A stretch of DNA of 6,041 nt from the NCBI GenBank assembly GCA_013202335.1, contig JABMQR010000177.1, forward strand, positions 1 to 6,041, given 5' to 3'. The notes under the pieces are model-generated. The model searched no databases, had not been told where the DNA came from, and saw nothing but the letters and a program-made list of their open reading frames with translations. Numbering within the stretch: position 1 is the stretch's first letter; every line of letters begins with the position of its first letter. Made by a program: the position numbers and the translations under genes. Below, one piece after another: positions 1 through 6,041 of this stretch. Source of the stretch: Bacteroidota bacterium. GTDB taxonomy: Bacteria; Spirochaetota; Spirochaetia; JABMQR01.

Positions 1-62
1 ATAATGCTGTAAGTTATGTAACTAATTAATAAACTTCTGAAGCAAATTTCTAATAAATCCAA

Positions 63-83
63 GAATAAAACTTTGTTTTATTC
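63..83 (-). terminator. AT-rich hairpin 4 nt after hisA; possible weak terminator or mRNA 3' end
   Basis: Transcribed from the minus strand, GAATAAAAC (83-75) and GTTTTATTC (71-63) form a perfect 9-bp stem with a 3-nt AAA loop, starting 4 nt after the hisA TAA. The stem has only two G-C pairs, and what follows (TTGGATTTATTAG) is T-rich but is not a clean U-tract. Intrinsic termination is therefore plausible but weak. The remaining bases 1-62 are AT-rich with no ATG or GTG on the minus strand, no recognisable gene and no clear promoter. Confidence 0.4.
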
Positions 84-87
84 CGAT

Positions 88-828
88 TTAATGAAATTGT
101 ATCCATTTCCCAAGCGTTTCCAGGGAGATCGTCCCCTCATATATCGCCTTGCCGATAATGGCACCATGCAGACCAGCCTCAGCAAGGTTATCAAGCTCAT
201 TACTGTAGGTAACACCCCCACTTGCAACAAGCTCCAAAGTACTTAATCCGGCACTATCAGCCGACTGAATCATCTCTTTATACAACTCAAGGGAAGCTCC
301 GCTCATCATGCCGTCTTTACTGATATCTGTGCAGATAACTTTTTGAATACCTTTTCTAAGATAATCCAGTACAAAGGGAATCAATTCGCATTCGGATTTT
401 TCCATCCAGCCGCTAACCGCAATATAGCCGTCCCTGGTATCAGCTCCCAGAATTATGCGGTCGGAACTCCACTCCTCGAGCCATGAAAGAAACATCTCCG
501 GCTCCTTCACGGCTATACTGCCTCCGGTAACCATTGCAGCACCGCTCTCAAATGCAGCACGAATATCACTGTCACGCTTAATCCCGCCACCGAAATCAAT
601 TATCAGATTTGTCCCGGAAGCAATTGATTCCAGCACTTTCCTGTTTACGATTCCACCCGACTTAGCCCCATCCAGATCTACGAGATGCAGACGACGCATT
701 CCATACTCTTCAAACTCATGTGCTACAGCTAATGGATCTTCATTATAGATTTTCTTACTGCCGTAATCACCTCCGGCAAGTCGAACACATTTTCCTTCAA
801 TAATATCTATAGCCGGAATTATTTCCAT
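88..828 (-). CDS. hisA: ProFAR isomerase (phosphoribosylformimino-5-aminoimidazole carboxamide ribotide isomerase)
   Basis: HisA is a (beta/alpha)8-barrel that performs the Amadori rearrangement of ProFAR to PRFAR, the substrate of HisH/HisF. It has 246 residues with the two-fold repeat expected of the family. Catalytic Asp8 sits in IPAIDII and the second catalytic Asp130 in LGADTRDG. Phosphate-binding glycines are in FGGGI (79-83), TGGS (101-104), ASGGV (202-206) and IIGKAIYEG (224-232). The ORF extends six codons further to an ATG at 846, inside hisH. I prefer the ATG at 828: the family begins MEIIPAID, it follows the hisH TAG by a single base, and GGGGAG (844-839) lies 10 nt upstream, whereas the 846 ATG has no ribosome binding site. 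It is the last his gene visible here. Confidence 0.96.
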   Translation of the reverse strand: MEIIPAIDIIEGKCVRLAGGDYGSKKIYNEDPLAVAHEFEEYGMRRLHLVDLDGAKSGGIVNRKVLESIASGTNLIIDFGGGIKRDSDIRAAFESGAAMVTGGSIAVKEPEMFLSWLEEWSSDRIILGADTRDGYIAVSGWMEKSECELIPFVLDYLRKGIQKVICTDISKDGMMSGASLELYKEMIQSADSAGLSTLELVASGGVTYSNELDNLAEAGLHGAIIGKAIYEGTISLETLGKWIQFH

Positions 829-829
829 C

Positions 830-1468
830 CTATCCGTTCTCCCCATCTACCGACTTCATCCCCAGAAAGTTCCTCAGAATAGTTTCACCTGCTTTACTGC
901 TCTTCTCGGGGTGAAACTGCAGACCGTAATAGTTCCCTTTCTGCAGGGCTGCACTGAATTCAATAATATAATCACAAGCAGCAATGGTCTCAGCACCCTT
1001 TGCCGCATAAAAACTGTGGACAAAATAGAAATATTCTTCTGTTGTTACCCCGGCTAAAAGAGGACTTCTCATTCCAGACAAATTGTTCCAACCCATGTGG
1101 GGAACCTTAAGCTTCGGTGGAAATAAAAGAACATCCTCATTAAAAATACCCAGGCACTCAGTGTCATTTTCCTGACTCCACTTACACATCAACTGCATGC
1201 CGAGACAAATACCCAGAAACGGCTGTGTGAGGTTTTTAAGAACTGTATCCAATCCTGTTCTTCGCAGGTAGTTCATTGCAGAGCTTGCTTCACCTACCCC
1301 GGGAAAAATCACCCGATCCGCATTGCGAATCCTGTCAGGATCGTCTGTCAAAACCGGTTCTATACCTAAACGGTTTAATGCGCAGGTTACCGAACGTACA
1401 TTCCCTGCATTATATTTAACAATTACCACCTCACCGGAAACTTCCGGAAGCGGATTTGCTTCAATCAT
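830..1468 (-). CDS. hisH: Imidazole glycerol phosphate synthase, glutaminase subunit
   Basis: HisH is a class I glutamine amidotransferase. It hydrolyses glutamine and passes ammonia through its partner HisF, which forms IGP and AICAR from PRFAR. The 212 residues show the oxyanion-strand PGVG (56-59), nucleophile Cys88 in GICLGMQ, VPHMGWN (122-128) and the His186/Glu188 dyad in QFHPEKS. I chose the ATG at 1468, which overlaps the hisB TGA by one base (TGATG) and has AAGGAG (1481-1476) 7 nt upstream. A TTG one codon earlier is less likely. Compared with the family there are about 12 extra N-terminal residues before [10 protein letters not shown]. An internal GTG would remove them, but nothing in its upstream spacing supports it. 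HisF, its obligate partner, is not in the window. Confidence 0.96.
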   Translation of the reverse strand: MIEANPLPEVSGEVVIVKYNAGNVRSVTCALNRLGIEPVLTDDPDRIRNADRVIFPGVGEASSAMNYLRRTGLDTVLKNLTQPFLGICLGMQLMCKWSQENDTECLGIFNEDVLLFPPKLKVPHMGWNNLSGMRSPLLAGVTTEEYFYFVHSFYAAKGAETIAACDYIIEFSAALQKGNYYGLQFHPEKSSKAGETILRNFLGMKSVDGENG

Positions 1469-2634
1469 CAAAGGACTCCTTTTGTAGAGGGAAGGACCAT
1501 GTTATAAATATCACGCTTTACTGCACCCCGAACTGCACGGGCAAAGGCCTTAAACACAGCCTCGGCTATATGGTGCGTATTCTCCCCTTTCGCTGAAAGG
1601 TTCAAGTTGCACTTTGCTTCATCCGAGAAAGATTTAAAGAAGTGGGAGATCATCTCTGTGGGAACATCGCCAACCCTATCCCGGGTAAAGGCCACATCCC
1701 AGACAAGCCACGGTCGACCGGAAAAATCAATTGCCGCCTGGGCAAGCGAATCATCCATCGGAAGCATAAATCCGTAACGGCTAATTCCCAGTTTGTCGCC
1801 AAGAGCCTGGAGAAAAGCCTGTCCCAAAGAGATCGCAGTATCTTCTATTGTGTGGTGCTCATCAACATCAAGATCACCTTTTACCTGAATGCGTACATCG
1901 CAGTATGAGTGTTTAGCAACCTGATCAAGCATGTGATCGAAAAACCTCAGCCCGGTTGAAATCTCGGCTTTACCTGTTCCGTCAAGGTTGATGGAAACCT
2001 CAGTCTCGGTCTCCTTCGTTTTACGGGATATTTTAGCCGTCCTATCAGGCAGAGGATAAGTGGTACCGGTAATATAGCGGCTTATCTCATCCCAGCTATT
2101 GCTAACCAGGGTACAGTTTTGGACAAGATTACTATCTACCGCTTCAACACCACCAACACCCGCTTCCAACAGCTCCCGATTCTCACTACCGGAAAACCAA
2201 ATGGCCTTGCAGCCAATATTTTTAGCCATCTCAAGATCGGTAAGTCGATCACCAATCACTAAAGAACGTTCCAGATCATAAGCGCCTGCAAGGTACTCGG
2301 GCAGCATTCCCGTTCCCGGTTTTCTAGTTGGGAGATTATCTTCAGGCCGGGATTCATCAATATGGATTGCATCAAAAATGATTCCTTCACCTTCAAGTGT
2401 TTTCAGCATCTTCTCCTGAGGCAGAGCAAAATCTTCGTAAGGATAGGAAGCAGTTCCAAGACCATCCTGATTTGAAACCATTACTAAGAGAAAATCAGTC
2501 TCTTTACGGATTCTGCTCAATGCACCGAAAACCCCGGGTACAAACTCCAGCTTCTCTAAGGTATCAATCTGAAAATTTTCCGGCGGTTCCTGAATCAGTA
2601 CTCCGTCCCTGTCTATAAATAGAATCGGCCTCAT
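1468..2634 (-). CDS. hisB: Bifunctional histidinol-phosphatase / imidazoleglycerol-phosphate dehydratase
   Basis: This is a two-domain fusion of 388 residues. Residues 1 to about 165 are a HAD-family histidinol-phosphate phosphatase: nucleophile Asp8 and acid/base Asp10 in FIDRDG, SNQDG (54-58), RKP (104-106) and GDRLTD (128-133). Residues from about 198 to 388 are the IGP dehydratase: FFDHMLDQ (231-238), DEHHTIEDTA (258-267), HHIAEAVFKA (354-363) and the terminal LPSTKGVL. The metal-binding histidines of the dehydratase are present. Unlike the E. coli phosphatase, the loop at about 90-106 carries no C-x-H...C-x-C zinc cluster, which resembles Bacteroidota HisB as I recall it. The start ATG overlaps the hisC stop (ATGA) and has GGGAGG (2646-2641) 6 nt upstream. 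The TGA stop overlaps the hisH ATG by one base. Confidence 0.97.
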   Translation of the reverse strand: MRPILFIDRDGVLIQEPPENFQIDTLEKLEFVPGVFGALSRIRKETDFLLVMVSNQDGLGTASYPYEDFALPQEKMLKTLEGEGIIFDAIHIDESRPEDNLPTRKPGTGMLPEYLAGAYDLERSLVIGDRLTDLEMAKNIGCKAIWFSGSENRELLEAGVGGVEAVDSNLVQNCTLVSNSWDEISRYITGTTYPLPDRTAKISRKTKETETEVSINLDGTGKAEISTGLRFFDHMLDQVAKHSYCDVRIQVKGDLDVDEHHTIEDTAISLGQAFLQALGDKLGISRYGFMLPMDDSLAQAAIDFSGRPWLVWDVAFTRDRVGDVPTEMISHFFKSFSDEAKCNLNLSAKGENTHHIAEAVFKAFARAVRGAVKRDIYNMVLPSTKGVL

Positions 2635-3713
2635 AATACACCTCCCAGCTCTTTCATGGCTGCTGCCAACCTGGCATTTTCCGAATCAGATCCAATAGTT
2701 ATCCGTACACACCCTTCACACCCAGGTTCAGAATTCCTGTTTCGTATGATAATACCTTTTGCACGCAGCTCATGGTAAAGTCGATCGGCATCCGTCACCT
2801 TCACCAGAATGAAGTTCGCATCAGACGGGTATACTTTTTGAACATACGGTATTTCACATAGATCAGTTGTGAGTTTTAGCCTGGATGCAATAATCTGCCG
2901 CATTCCTTCACGTACAAGAGCTTCTGTTTCCAGCGCTCTGGCTGCAACTTCCTGTGCCGGTCCGCTGAGATTGTAGGGATACTTTATATTCTTCAACACT
3001 AAAGCTATTTCTGGAGAAGCTATTGCCATTCCAAGCCGTACATTCGCAAGACCCCATGCTTTAGAGAAGGTTCTAAGGACAACAAGATTCTCATACGATC
3101 CAAGCAGATCCATTGCTGAAGGATTACTGCTGAAATCCTGGTAGGCCTCATCAACCACTACAATTCCCGGGAACATCTCCAGTACCTGTTTCAGTACTGC
3201 AGGATCAACTGAATTCCCTGTCGGATTGTTTGGCGAGCAAACAAACAGTAATTTCAGCTGGTTTGCCGGTTCAGATTCCACTACATCGCGAAGCTTATCC
3301 ATATTTATGGTAAACGTACTGGTTAACGGAACACGAATCACCTCAATATCATTCACATCAGCAAATACTTTATAGACGCCATAAGTCGGCGGCAGGATTA
3401 CTGCTTTATCAACTCCCGGTGCTGCAAATGCCCGATAAAGCAGATCAATAGCTTCGTCACTTCCGTTCCCCAGAAAAAGTGTCTCAGCAGATATGCCAAA
3501 AAGTTTGGCTACACGATCTTTCAGTTCCCTTTGAAATGGGTCCGGGTACCGGTTTCTTGGAGACCCCGACGTTCCTACAAAATCCTGAAAATTCTCATTT
3601 GCATCAAGAAATACTTCCGCATCACCTGAAAATTCACTGCGTGCGGATGAGTATGGGGAGATTCCCCGGATATTCGGTCGAAGCAGTTCCTGCAGATTAA
3701 TAGTCTTACTCAT
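2631..3713 (-). CDS. hisC: Histidinol-phosphate aminotransferase
   Basis: HisC is a PLP-dependent fold-type I aminotransferase that converts imidazole acetol-phosphate and glutamate to histidinol-phosphate and 2-oxoglutarate. From this start it has 360 residues, normal for the family. Visible motifs are GNGSDEAID (82-90, cofactor phosphate region), PNNPTG (161-166), Asp188 in VVDEAY (pairs with the pyridine nitrogen), TFSKAWGLANVRLG (215-228) with the Schiff-base Lys218 and Arg227, and Arg337-type carboxylate binding in CVRITIG (335-341). The frame stays open upstream to an ATG at 3794, but that would add 27 non-family residues inside hisD. The ATG at 3713 has AAGGA (3722-3718) 4 nt before it and begins where the family begins, so I chose it. 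It overlaps hisD by 8 nt and shares ATGA with hisB. Confidence 0.97.
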   Translation of the reverse strand: MSKTINLQELLRPNIRGISPYSSARSEFSGDAEVFLDANENFQDFVGTSGSPRNRYPDPFQRELKDRVAKLFGISAETLFLGNGSDEAIDLLYRAFAAPGVDKAVILPPTYGVYKVFADVNDIEVIRVPLTSTFTINMDKLRDVVESEPANQLKLLFVCSPNNPTGNSVDPAVLKQVLEMFPGIVVVDEAYQDFSSNPSAMDLLGSYENLVVLRTFSKAWGLANVRLGMAIASPEIALVLKNIKYPYNLSGPAQEVAARALETEALVREGMRQIIASRLKLTTDLCEIPYVQKVYPSDANFILVKVTDADRLYHELRAKGIIIRNRNSEPGCEGCVRITIGSDSENARLAAAMKELGGVL

Positions 3714-5025
3714 TTGTTCCTTCCAATTTTTGCAGTCGAACAGATACAGCCTGTTTATGTGCGATAAGGGATTCTGCTTCAGCAAGTACTTCAATAACCG
3801 GTCCCAGTTTTTTAAGTCCCTCGGGAGTAATCTCCTGAAAAGTTATTTTCTTGATAAAACTATCCACACTTACCCCGGAATAGACCCTTGCAAAACCGTT
3901 AGTCGGCAGGGTGTGGTTTGTTCCTGAAGCGTAATCTCCGGCAGACTCGGGTGTCCACGGCCCGAAAAAGACAGAACCGGCATGAGTTATCTGCTCTTCC
4001 ATAGAGTTTGCATCCCGCATCTGTATGATCAGGTGTTCAGGTGCATAACGGTTAATTATATCAACTACTCTGCCTCTTTCAGGAACACAAAGAATACTGC
4101 TGTTTGCAAGGGAACTCTCTGCAAACTCTCTGCGCGGCAGGCCAGCTAACTGCTGATTAACTGCCATAAGGATGGGGTCAATTAACGAAACTGAGTCAAC
4201 GATTACGATCACCTGACTGTCCGGTCCATGTTCTGCCTGGCTAAGCATGTCTGCGGCAATAATTTCAGGGTCAGCAGTTTCATCTGCAGCAATCAGGACT
4301 TCAGAGGGTCCTGCAGGCATATCAATTGCAACTCCTGCTGCGGCAGCAAGCTCTTTTGCTTTTGTCACATACTGATTTCCCGGTCCGAAAATTTTATCAA
4401 CTCTTTTAACACTCTCTGTACCGAATGCAAGGGCAGCTATGGCCTGAGCCCCTCCGGCTTTTATGATTGAGGTAATTCCGCTGAGTGAGGCAGCAAAGAG
4501 AATAGCAGGGTGTATGGTATCGTCAGCGCGGGGAGGAGTTGCCAGAATAATTTCCCGGCAGCCTGCAATAGAAGCCGGTATCGCCAGCATTAATACTGTA
4601 GAAAAGAGCGGTGCTGTCCCGCCGGGGACATACAGCCCGACCCGTTCTATCGGGCGGGTACGCCTCCAGCACCGCACACCCTTTTCTACCTGCATATCTT
4701 CATCAACAGGCAGTTGAGCGGTATGAAAATTCCTGATATTTTTTGCGGCATGCTTGATAGCCATGCGGAGTTCCGGTTTAATCTGCTGTGCAGCTTTTTC
4801 AATTTCATCTCTGGTTACTGCCAGGTTTTTAAGCTGCGCCCGGTCAAAAGTTTTAGCATACTCAATCAGGGCAGAGTCTCCACGAGTTCTGACCGCTGTA
4901 ATAATCTGCCGAACCGTATCTTCCAGTTCAGCCTGCTGTTTTTGCGGTCTCCTGATAATATCCTGAACATCCTGATCATCAGGACTTATATATATCGCCA
5001 AAGATATCCCCATCCGTTTACTCAT
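3706..5025 (-). CDS. hisD: Histidinol dehydrogenase
   Basis: HisD oxidises L-histidinol to L-histidine in two NAD-dependent steps through histidinaldehyde, using a zinc ion. The 439-residue protein aligns with the E. coli enzyme at a constant offset of +4. Zinc ligands fall at Gln263, His266, Asp364 and His423, and the catalytic Glu330-His331 pair sits in APEHL. Other family blocks are PGGTAPL (134-140), the GPGNQYVTKAK block (214-224) and GDYASGTNH (363-371). The ATG at 5025 has GAGGA (5037-5033) 7 nt upstream. A second ATG at residue 5 is possible but has less suitable spacing. The gene follows hisG after 16 nt and its TAA overlaps the first codons of hisC by 8 nt, which suggests coupled translation. 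Nothing is missing or unusual. Confidence 0.98.
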   Translation of the reverse strand: MSKRMGISLAIYISPDDQDVQDIIRRPQKQQAELEDTVRQIITAVRTRGDSALIEYAKTFDRAQLKNLAVTRDEIEKAAQQIKPELRMAIKHAAKNIRNFHTAQLPVDEDMQVEKGVRCWRRTRPIERVGLYVPGGTAPLFSTVLMLAIPASIAGCREIILATPPRADDTIHPAILFAASLSGITSIIKAGGAQAIAALAFGTESVKRVDKIFGPGNQYVTKAKELAAAAGVAIDMPAGPSEVLIAADETADPEIIAADMLSQAEHGPDSQVIVIVDSVSLIDPILMAVNQQLAGLPRREFAESSLANSSILCVPERGRVVDIINRYAPEHLIIQMRDANSMEEQITHAGSVFFGPWTPESAGDYASGTNHTLPTNGFARVYSGVSVDSFIKKITFQEITPEGLKKLGPVIEVLAEAESLIAHKQAVSVRLQKLEGTNE

Positions 5026-5041
5026 ACCTAAATCCTCAAAT

Positions 5042-5920
5042 CTACAGAGTCATTTTCTCAATCGATGTAACCAGCAGTCCCTGGGCACCGATCTTTCCAA
5101 GAGCCTCAAAGACATCCCAGAAATCATCCTCTTTTACTACTGTCTGCACAGAACTCCACCCTTTTTCATACAATGGGGTTACTGTAGGACTTTTCATACC
5201 CGGAATAATCTTACTGACTTCGCCGATATGGTCTGTGGGAAGATTAAAAATAATATATTTATAGTCCCGGGCTTTCATTACTGCATCCATTCTCACCAGC
5301 AGGCTGTCAAGAATTCTTTGTTTTTCAGGATCTTTTGTACCCAGATTTTTTTGTGCAATCATAACAGCAGTTGACCGAAAAAGGACATCAACTTCTTTCA
5401 GTCCGTTACTAATCAGCGTGCTGCCGGTACTGACAAGGTCACAAATTGCATCCGTAAGCCCAATGGCCGGGGCAATCTCTACCGATCCGCCTATTTCATG
5501 GATTCCCGCTTTAACGCCGCGTTCTTCAAGGCACGTCCTGAGAATATTGGGGTAGGAAGTGGCAATTTCACGCCCTTCTAAATCCTCAAGGTTATTATAC
5601 GTAAAGCTGTTTGGTACAGCAATAGAGAGTCTGCATTTTGAGAAACCGAGATCACGAATATAATCAACATCAAACTGTTTCTCCGCAGCTTCGTTTCTGC
5701 CTACAATCCCGATATCAGCAATCCCGTCAAACACATATCCGGGGATATCATCATCCCGTAAATAAAGAAACTCAATGGGGAAATTATATGCTTCATTTTT
5801 CAATACTCTGGATCCATTTCCGAAATCAATCCCACAGGATCTTATAATATCCTGAGACTTCTCGCTAAGCCTCCCTTTTTTCTGTACAGCTATCCGCAGT
5901 CTTGTTTTACTGGTGAACAT
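5042..5920 (-). CDS. hisG: ATP phosphoribosyltransferase, long form
   Basis: This enzyme catalyses the first committed step of histidine synthesis, condensing ATP with PRPP to give phosphoribosyl-ATP in the cytoplasm. The 292 residues match the long (HisG_L) form. Residues 1 to about 215 form the two-lobed catalytic part, with the PRPP-binding segment at about 154-168 (GLTDAICDLVSTGST). Residues from about 220 to 292 form the C-terminal ACT-like regulatory domain, which in this family binds histidine for feedback inhibition and makes HisZ unnecessary. The region around residues 52-61 (LYLRDDDIPG) is also typical. The ATG is preceded by AGGAGG at 5 nt, so the start is secure. It is the first gene of the operon; its TAG stop is 16 nt before hisD. 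By recall it looks closest to Bacteroidota-type HisG. The intron end lies just upstream. Confidence 0.97.
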   Translation of the reverse strand: MFTSKTRLRIAVQKKGRLSEKSQDIIRSCGIDFGNGSRVLKNEAYNFPIEFLYLRDDDIPGYVFDGIADIGIVGRNEAAEKQFDVDYIRDLGFSKCRLSIAVPNSFTYNNLEDLEGREIATSYPNILRTCLEERGVKAGIHEIGGSVEIAPAIGLTDAICDLVSTGSTLISNGLKEVDVLFRSTAVMIAQKNLGTKDPEKQRILDSLLVRMDAVMKARDYKYIIFNLPTDHIGEVSKIIPGMKSPTVTPLYEKGWSSVQTVVKEDDFWDVFEALGKIGAQGLLVTSIEKMTL

Positions 5921-5966
5921 GTTTTCCTCCTGAAATTAACCCTGTTCCGGTACTAACCGGTTTTGT
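5921..5966 (-). promoter_or_regulatory. Leader between the intron end and hisG, with hisG ribosome binding site
   Basis: This is a 46-nt non-coding stretch. AGGAGG (5931-5926) lies 5 nt upstream of the hisG ATG and is a near-perfect Shine-Dalgarno. A small hairpin, CCGGT/ACCGG with a 4-nt loop, occupies 5960-5947. I see no -35/-10 pair, no histidine-rich leader peptide and no terminator/antiterminator pair, so a classical his attenuator is not present on this side of the intron. The promoter must lie inside or beyond the intron, or be of a type I do not recognise. If the intron splices, this stretch is the start of its 3' exon. Confidence 0.7.
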
Positions 5967-5969
5967 ATC

Positions 5970-6003
5970 GAGTAGGAGGCGGGATTACTCCCGCCGTCCT
6001 CTC
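5970..6003 (-). ncRNA. Group II intron domain VI with branch-point adenosine
   Basis: On the minus strand, GAG (6003-6001) pairs with CTC (5972-5970) and AGGA (6000-5997) pairs with TCCT (5977-5974). A perfect 7-bp stem, GGCGGGA (5995-5989) with TCCCGCC (5984-5978), is capped by a GTAA (GNRA) tetraloop at 5988-5985. C5996 is bulged on the 5' side. A5973 is the only unpaired base on the 3' side. It lies 7 nt from the proposed 3' end at 5967, where the branch-point adenosine of group II introns is expected. All the pairs are visible in the sequence; the role in lariat formation comes from knowledge of the family. Confidence 0.85.
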
Positions 6004-6005
6004 AC

Positions 6006-6038
6006 ACCACCTGGCATACGGTTCCGTACCACGGCGGT
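6006..6038 (-). ncRNA. Group II intron domain V (catalytic hairpin)
   Basis: On the minus strand, 6038-6033 pairs with 6011-6006. This helix includes a G-U wobble (G6035 with U6009) inside a C6036-G6035-C6034 triad, the position of the catalytic AGC/CGC triad. The helix continues with U6031-A6012, G6030-C6013 and G6029-C6014. A 2-nt bulge follows on the 3' side (6016-6015), then four pairs (6028-6025 with 6020-6017) closed by a GAAC loop. The triad, wobble and dinucleotide bulge together are diagnostic of domain V, which binds the catalytic metal ions during splicing. One oddity is G6032, which is left unpaired in the lower helix. Confidence 0.82.
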
Positions 6039-6041
6039 TCG

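Larger units (their letters stand above)
5967..6041 (-). mobile_element. 3' end of a group II intron (domains V and VI), truncated by the window edge
   Basis: Read on the minus strand, this stretch folds into two adjacent hairpins with the geometry of group II intron domains V and VI, joined by a 2-nt linker (6005-6004). The intron would end in GAT at 5969-5967, which fits the conserved 3'-terminal AY. The 5' part, including domain IV where a reverse transcriptase/maturase is normally encoded, would lie beyond 6041, so I cannot say whether the element is full length or mobile. From memory, the segment around domain V and the following GTGAGAGGACGG resemble a common bacterial intron 3' end, perhaps class C, but the class is uncertain. 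The element is co-oriented with the his operon and stops 46 nt before the hisG ATG. The fold is seen in the sequence; mobility and splicing competence are inferred. Confidence 0.85.

Noticed and set aside
12..23. Small palindrome AGTTA-TG-TAACT, a possible operator
   Set aside because: It is only 5 bp per arm in AT-rich DNA with no promoter nearby, so it is expected by chance.
829..846. A six-codon longer hisA starting at 846
   Set aside because: It has no Shine-Dalgarno upstream, and the extra residues are not part of the family's usual N-terminus.
3714..3794. A 27-codon upstream extension of hisC (ATG at 3794)
   Set aside because: It lies wholly inside the 3' end of hisD, does not resemble the HisC N-terminus, and the ATG at 3713 has a well-placed ribosome binding site.
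4714..5031. Plus-strand open frames inside the his genes, the longest at 4714-5031 opposite hisD
   Set aside because: All lie opposite conserved his coding sequence, have no ribosome binding sites or recognisable motifs, and are explained as antisense shadows.
5978..5995. The GC-rich stem GGCGGGA/TCCCGCC as a terminator of an upstream gene or a his attenuator
   Set aside because: No U-tract follows on either strand, and the stem fits domain VI of the group II intron with its bulged A and the adjacent domain V.

Overview
The window holds six consecutive histidine-biosynthesis genes, all on the minus strand. In transcription order (right to left) they are hisG, hisD, hisC, hisB, hisH and hisA. 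This is the classical hisGDCBHA order, packed with start/stop overlaps or gaps of 1 to 16 nt, so it reads as one translationally coupled operon. Nearly every base from 88 to 5920 is coding. The proteins are full length and their catalytic residues are intact where I could check them.

The right end (5967-6041) is not part of the his operon. On the minus strand it folds as the 3' end of a group II intron. There is a domain V with a CGC triad and its G-U wobble, a 2-nt linker, and a domain VI with a single bulged adenosine 7 nt from an AT 3' terminus. The intron body, and any reverse transcriptase/maturase it encodes, would lie beyond base 6041. The intron points the same way as the operon and ends only 46 nt before the hisG start codon. 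It therefore sits in, or just upstream of, the his 5' leader. This is the most unusual thing in the window.

The left end (1-87) is a short AT-rich stretch after hisA. It has a 9-bp hairpin close behind the hisA stop codon and no visible start of hisF. hisF and hisI(E), which usually follow hisA, are not contiguous here. They may lie after a gap or elsewhere in the genome.

Together the enzymes take PRPP and ATP through ATP-PRPP transferase (HisG), ProFAR isomerase (HisA), the glutaminase subunit of IGP synthase (HisH, which needs HisF from outside the window), IGP dehydratase and histidinol-phosphate phosphatase (bifunctional HisB), the aminotransferase (HisC) and histidinol dehydrogenase (HisD). 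The missing steps are HisI/HisE and HisF.

Organism: a bacterium of moderate G+C. The long-form HisG, the fused HisB whose phosphatase domain lacks the enterobacterial zinc-binding cysteines, and the HisH and HisA sequences all resemble Bacteroidota-type (FCB group) proteins from memory. However, the genes carry good Shine-Dalgarno sequences, which are not typical of core Bacteroidota. A Balneolota/Rhodothermota-like or other relative, or a lineage that acquired the operon, is possible. This placement is an inference.
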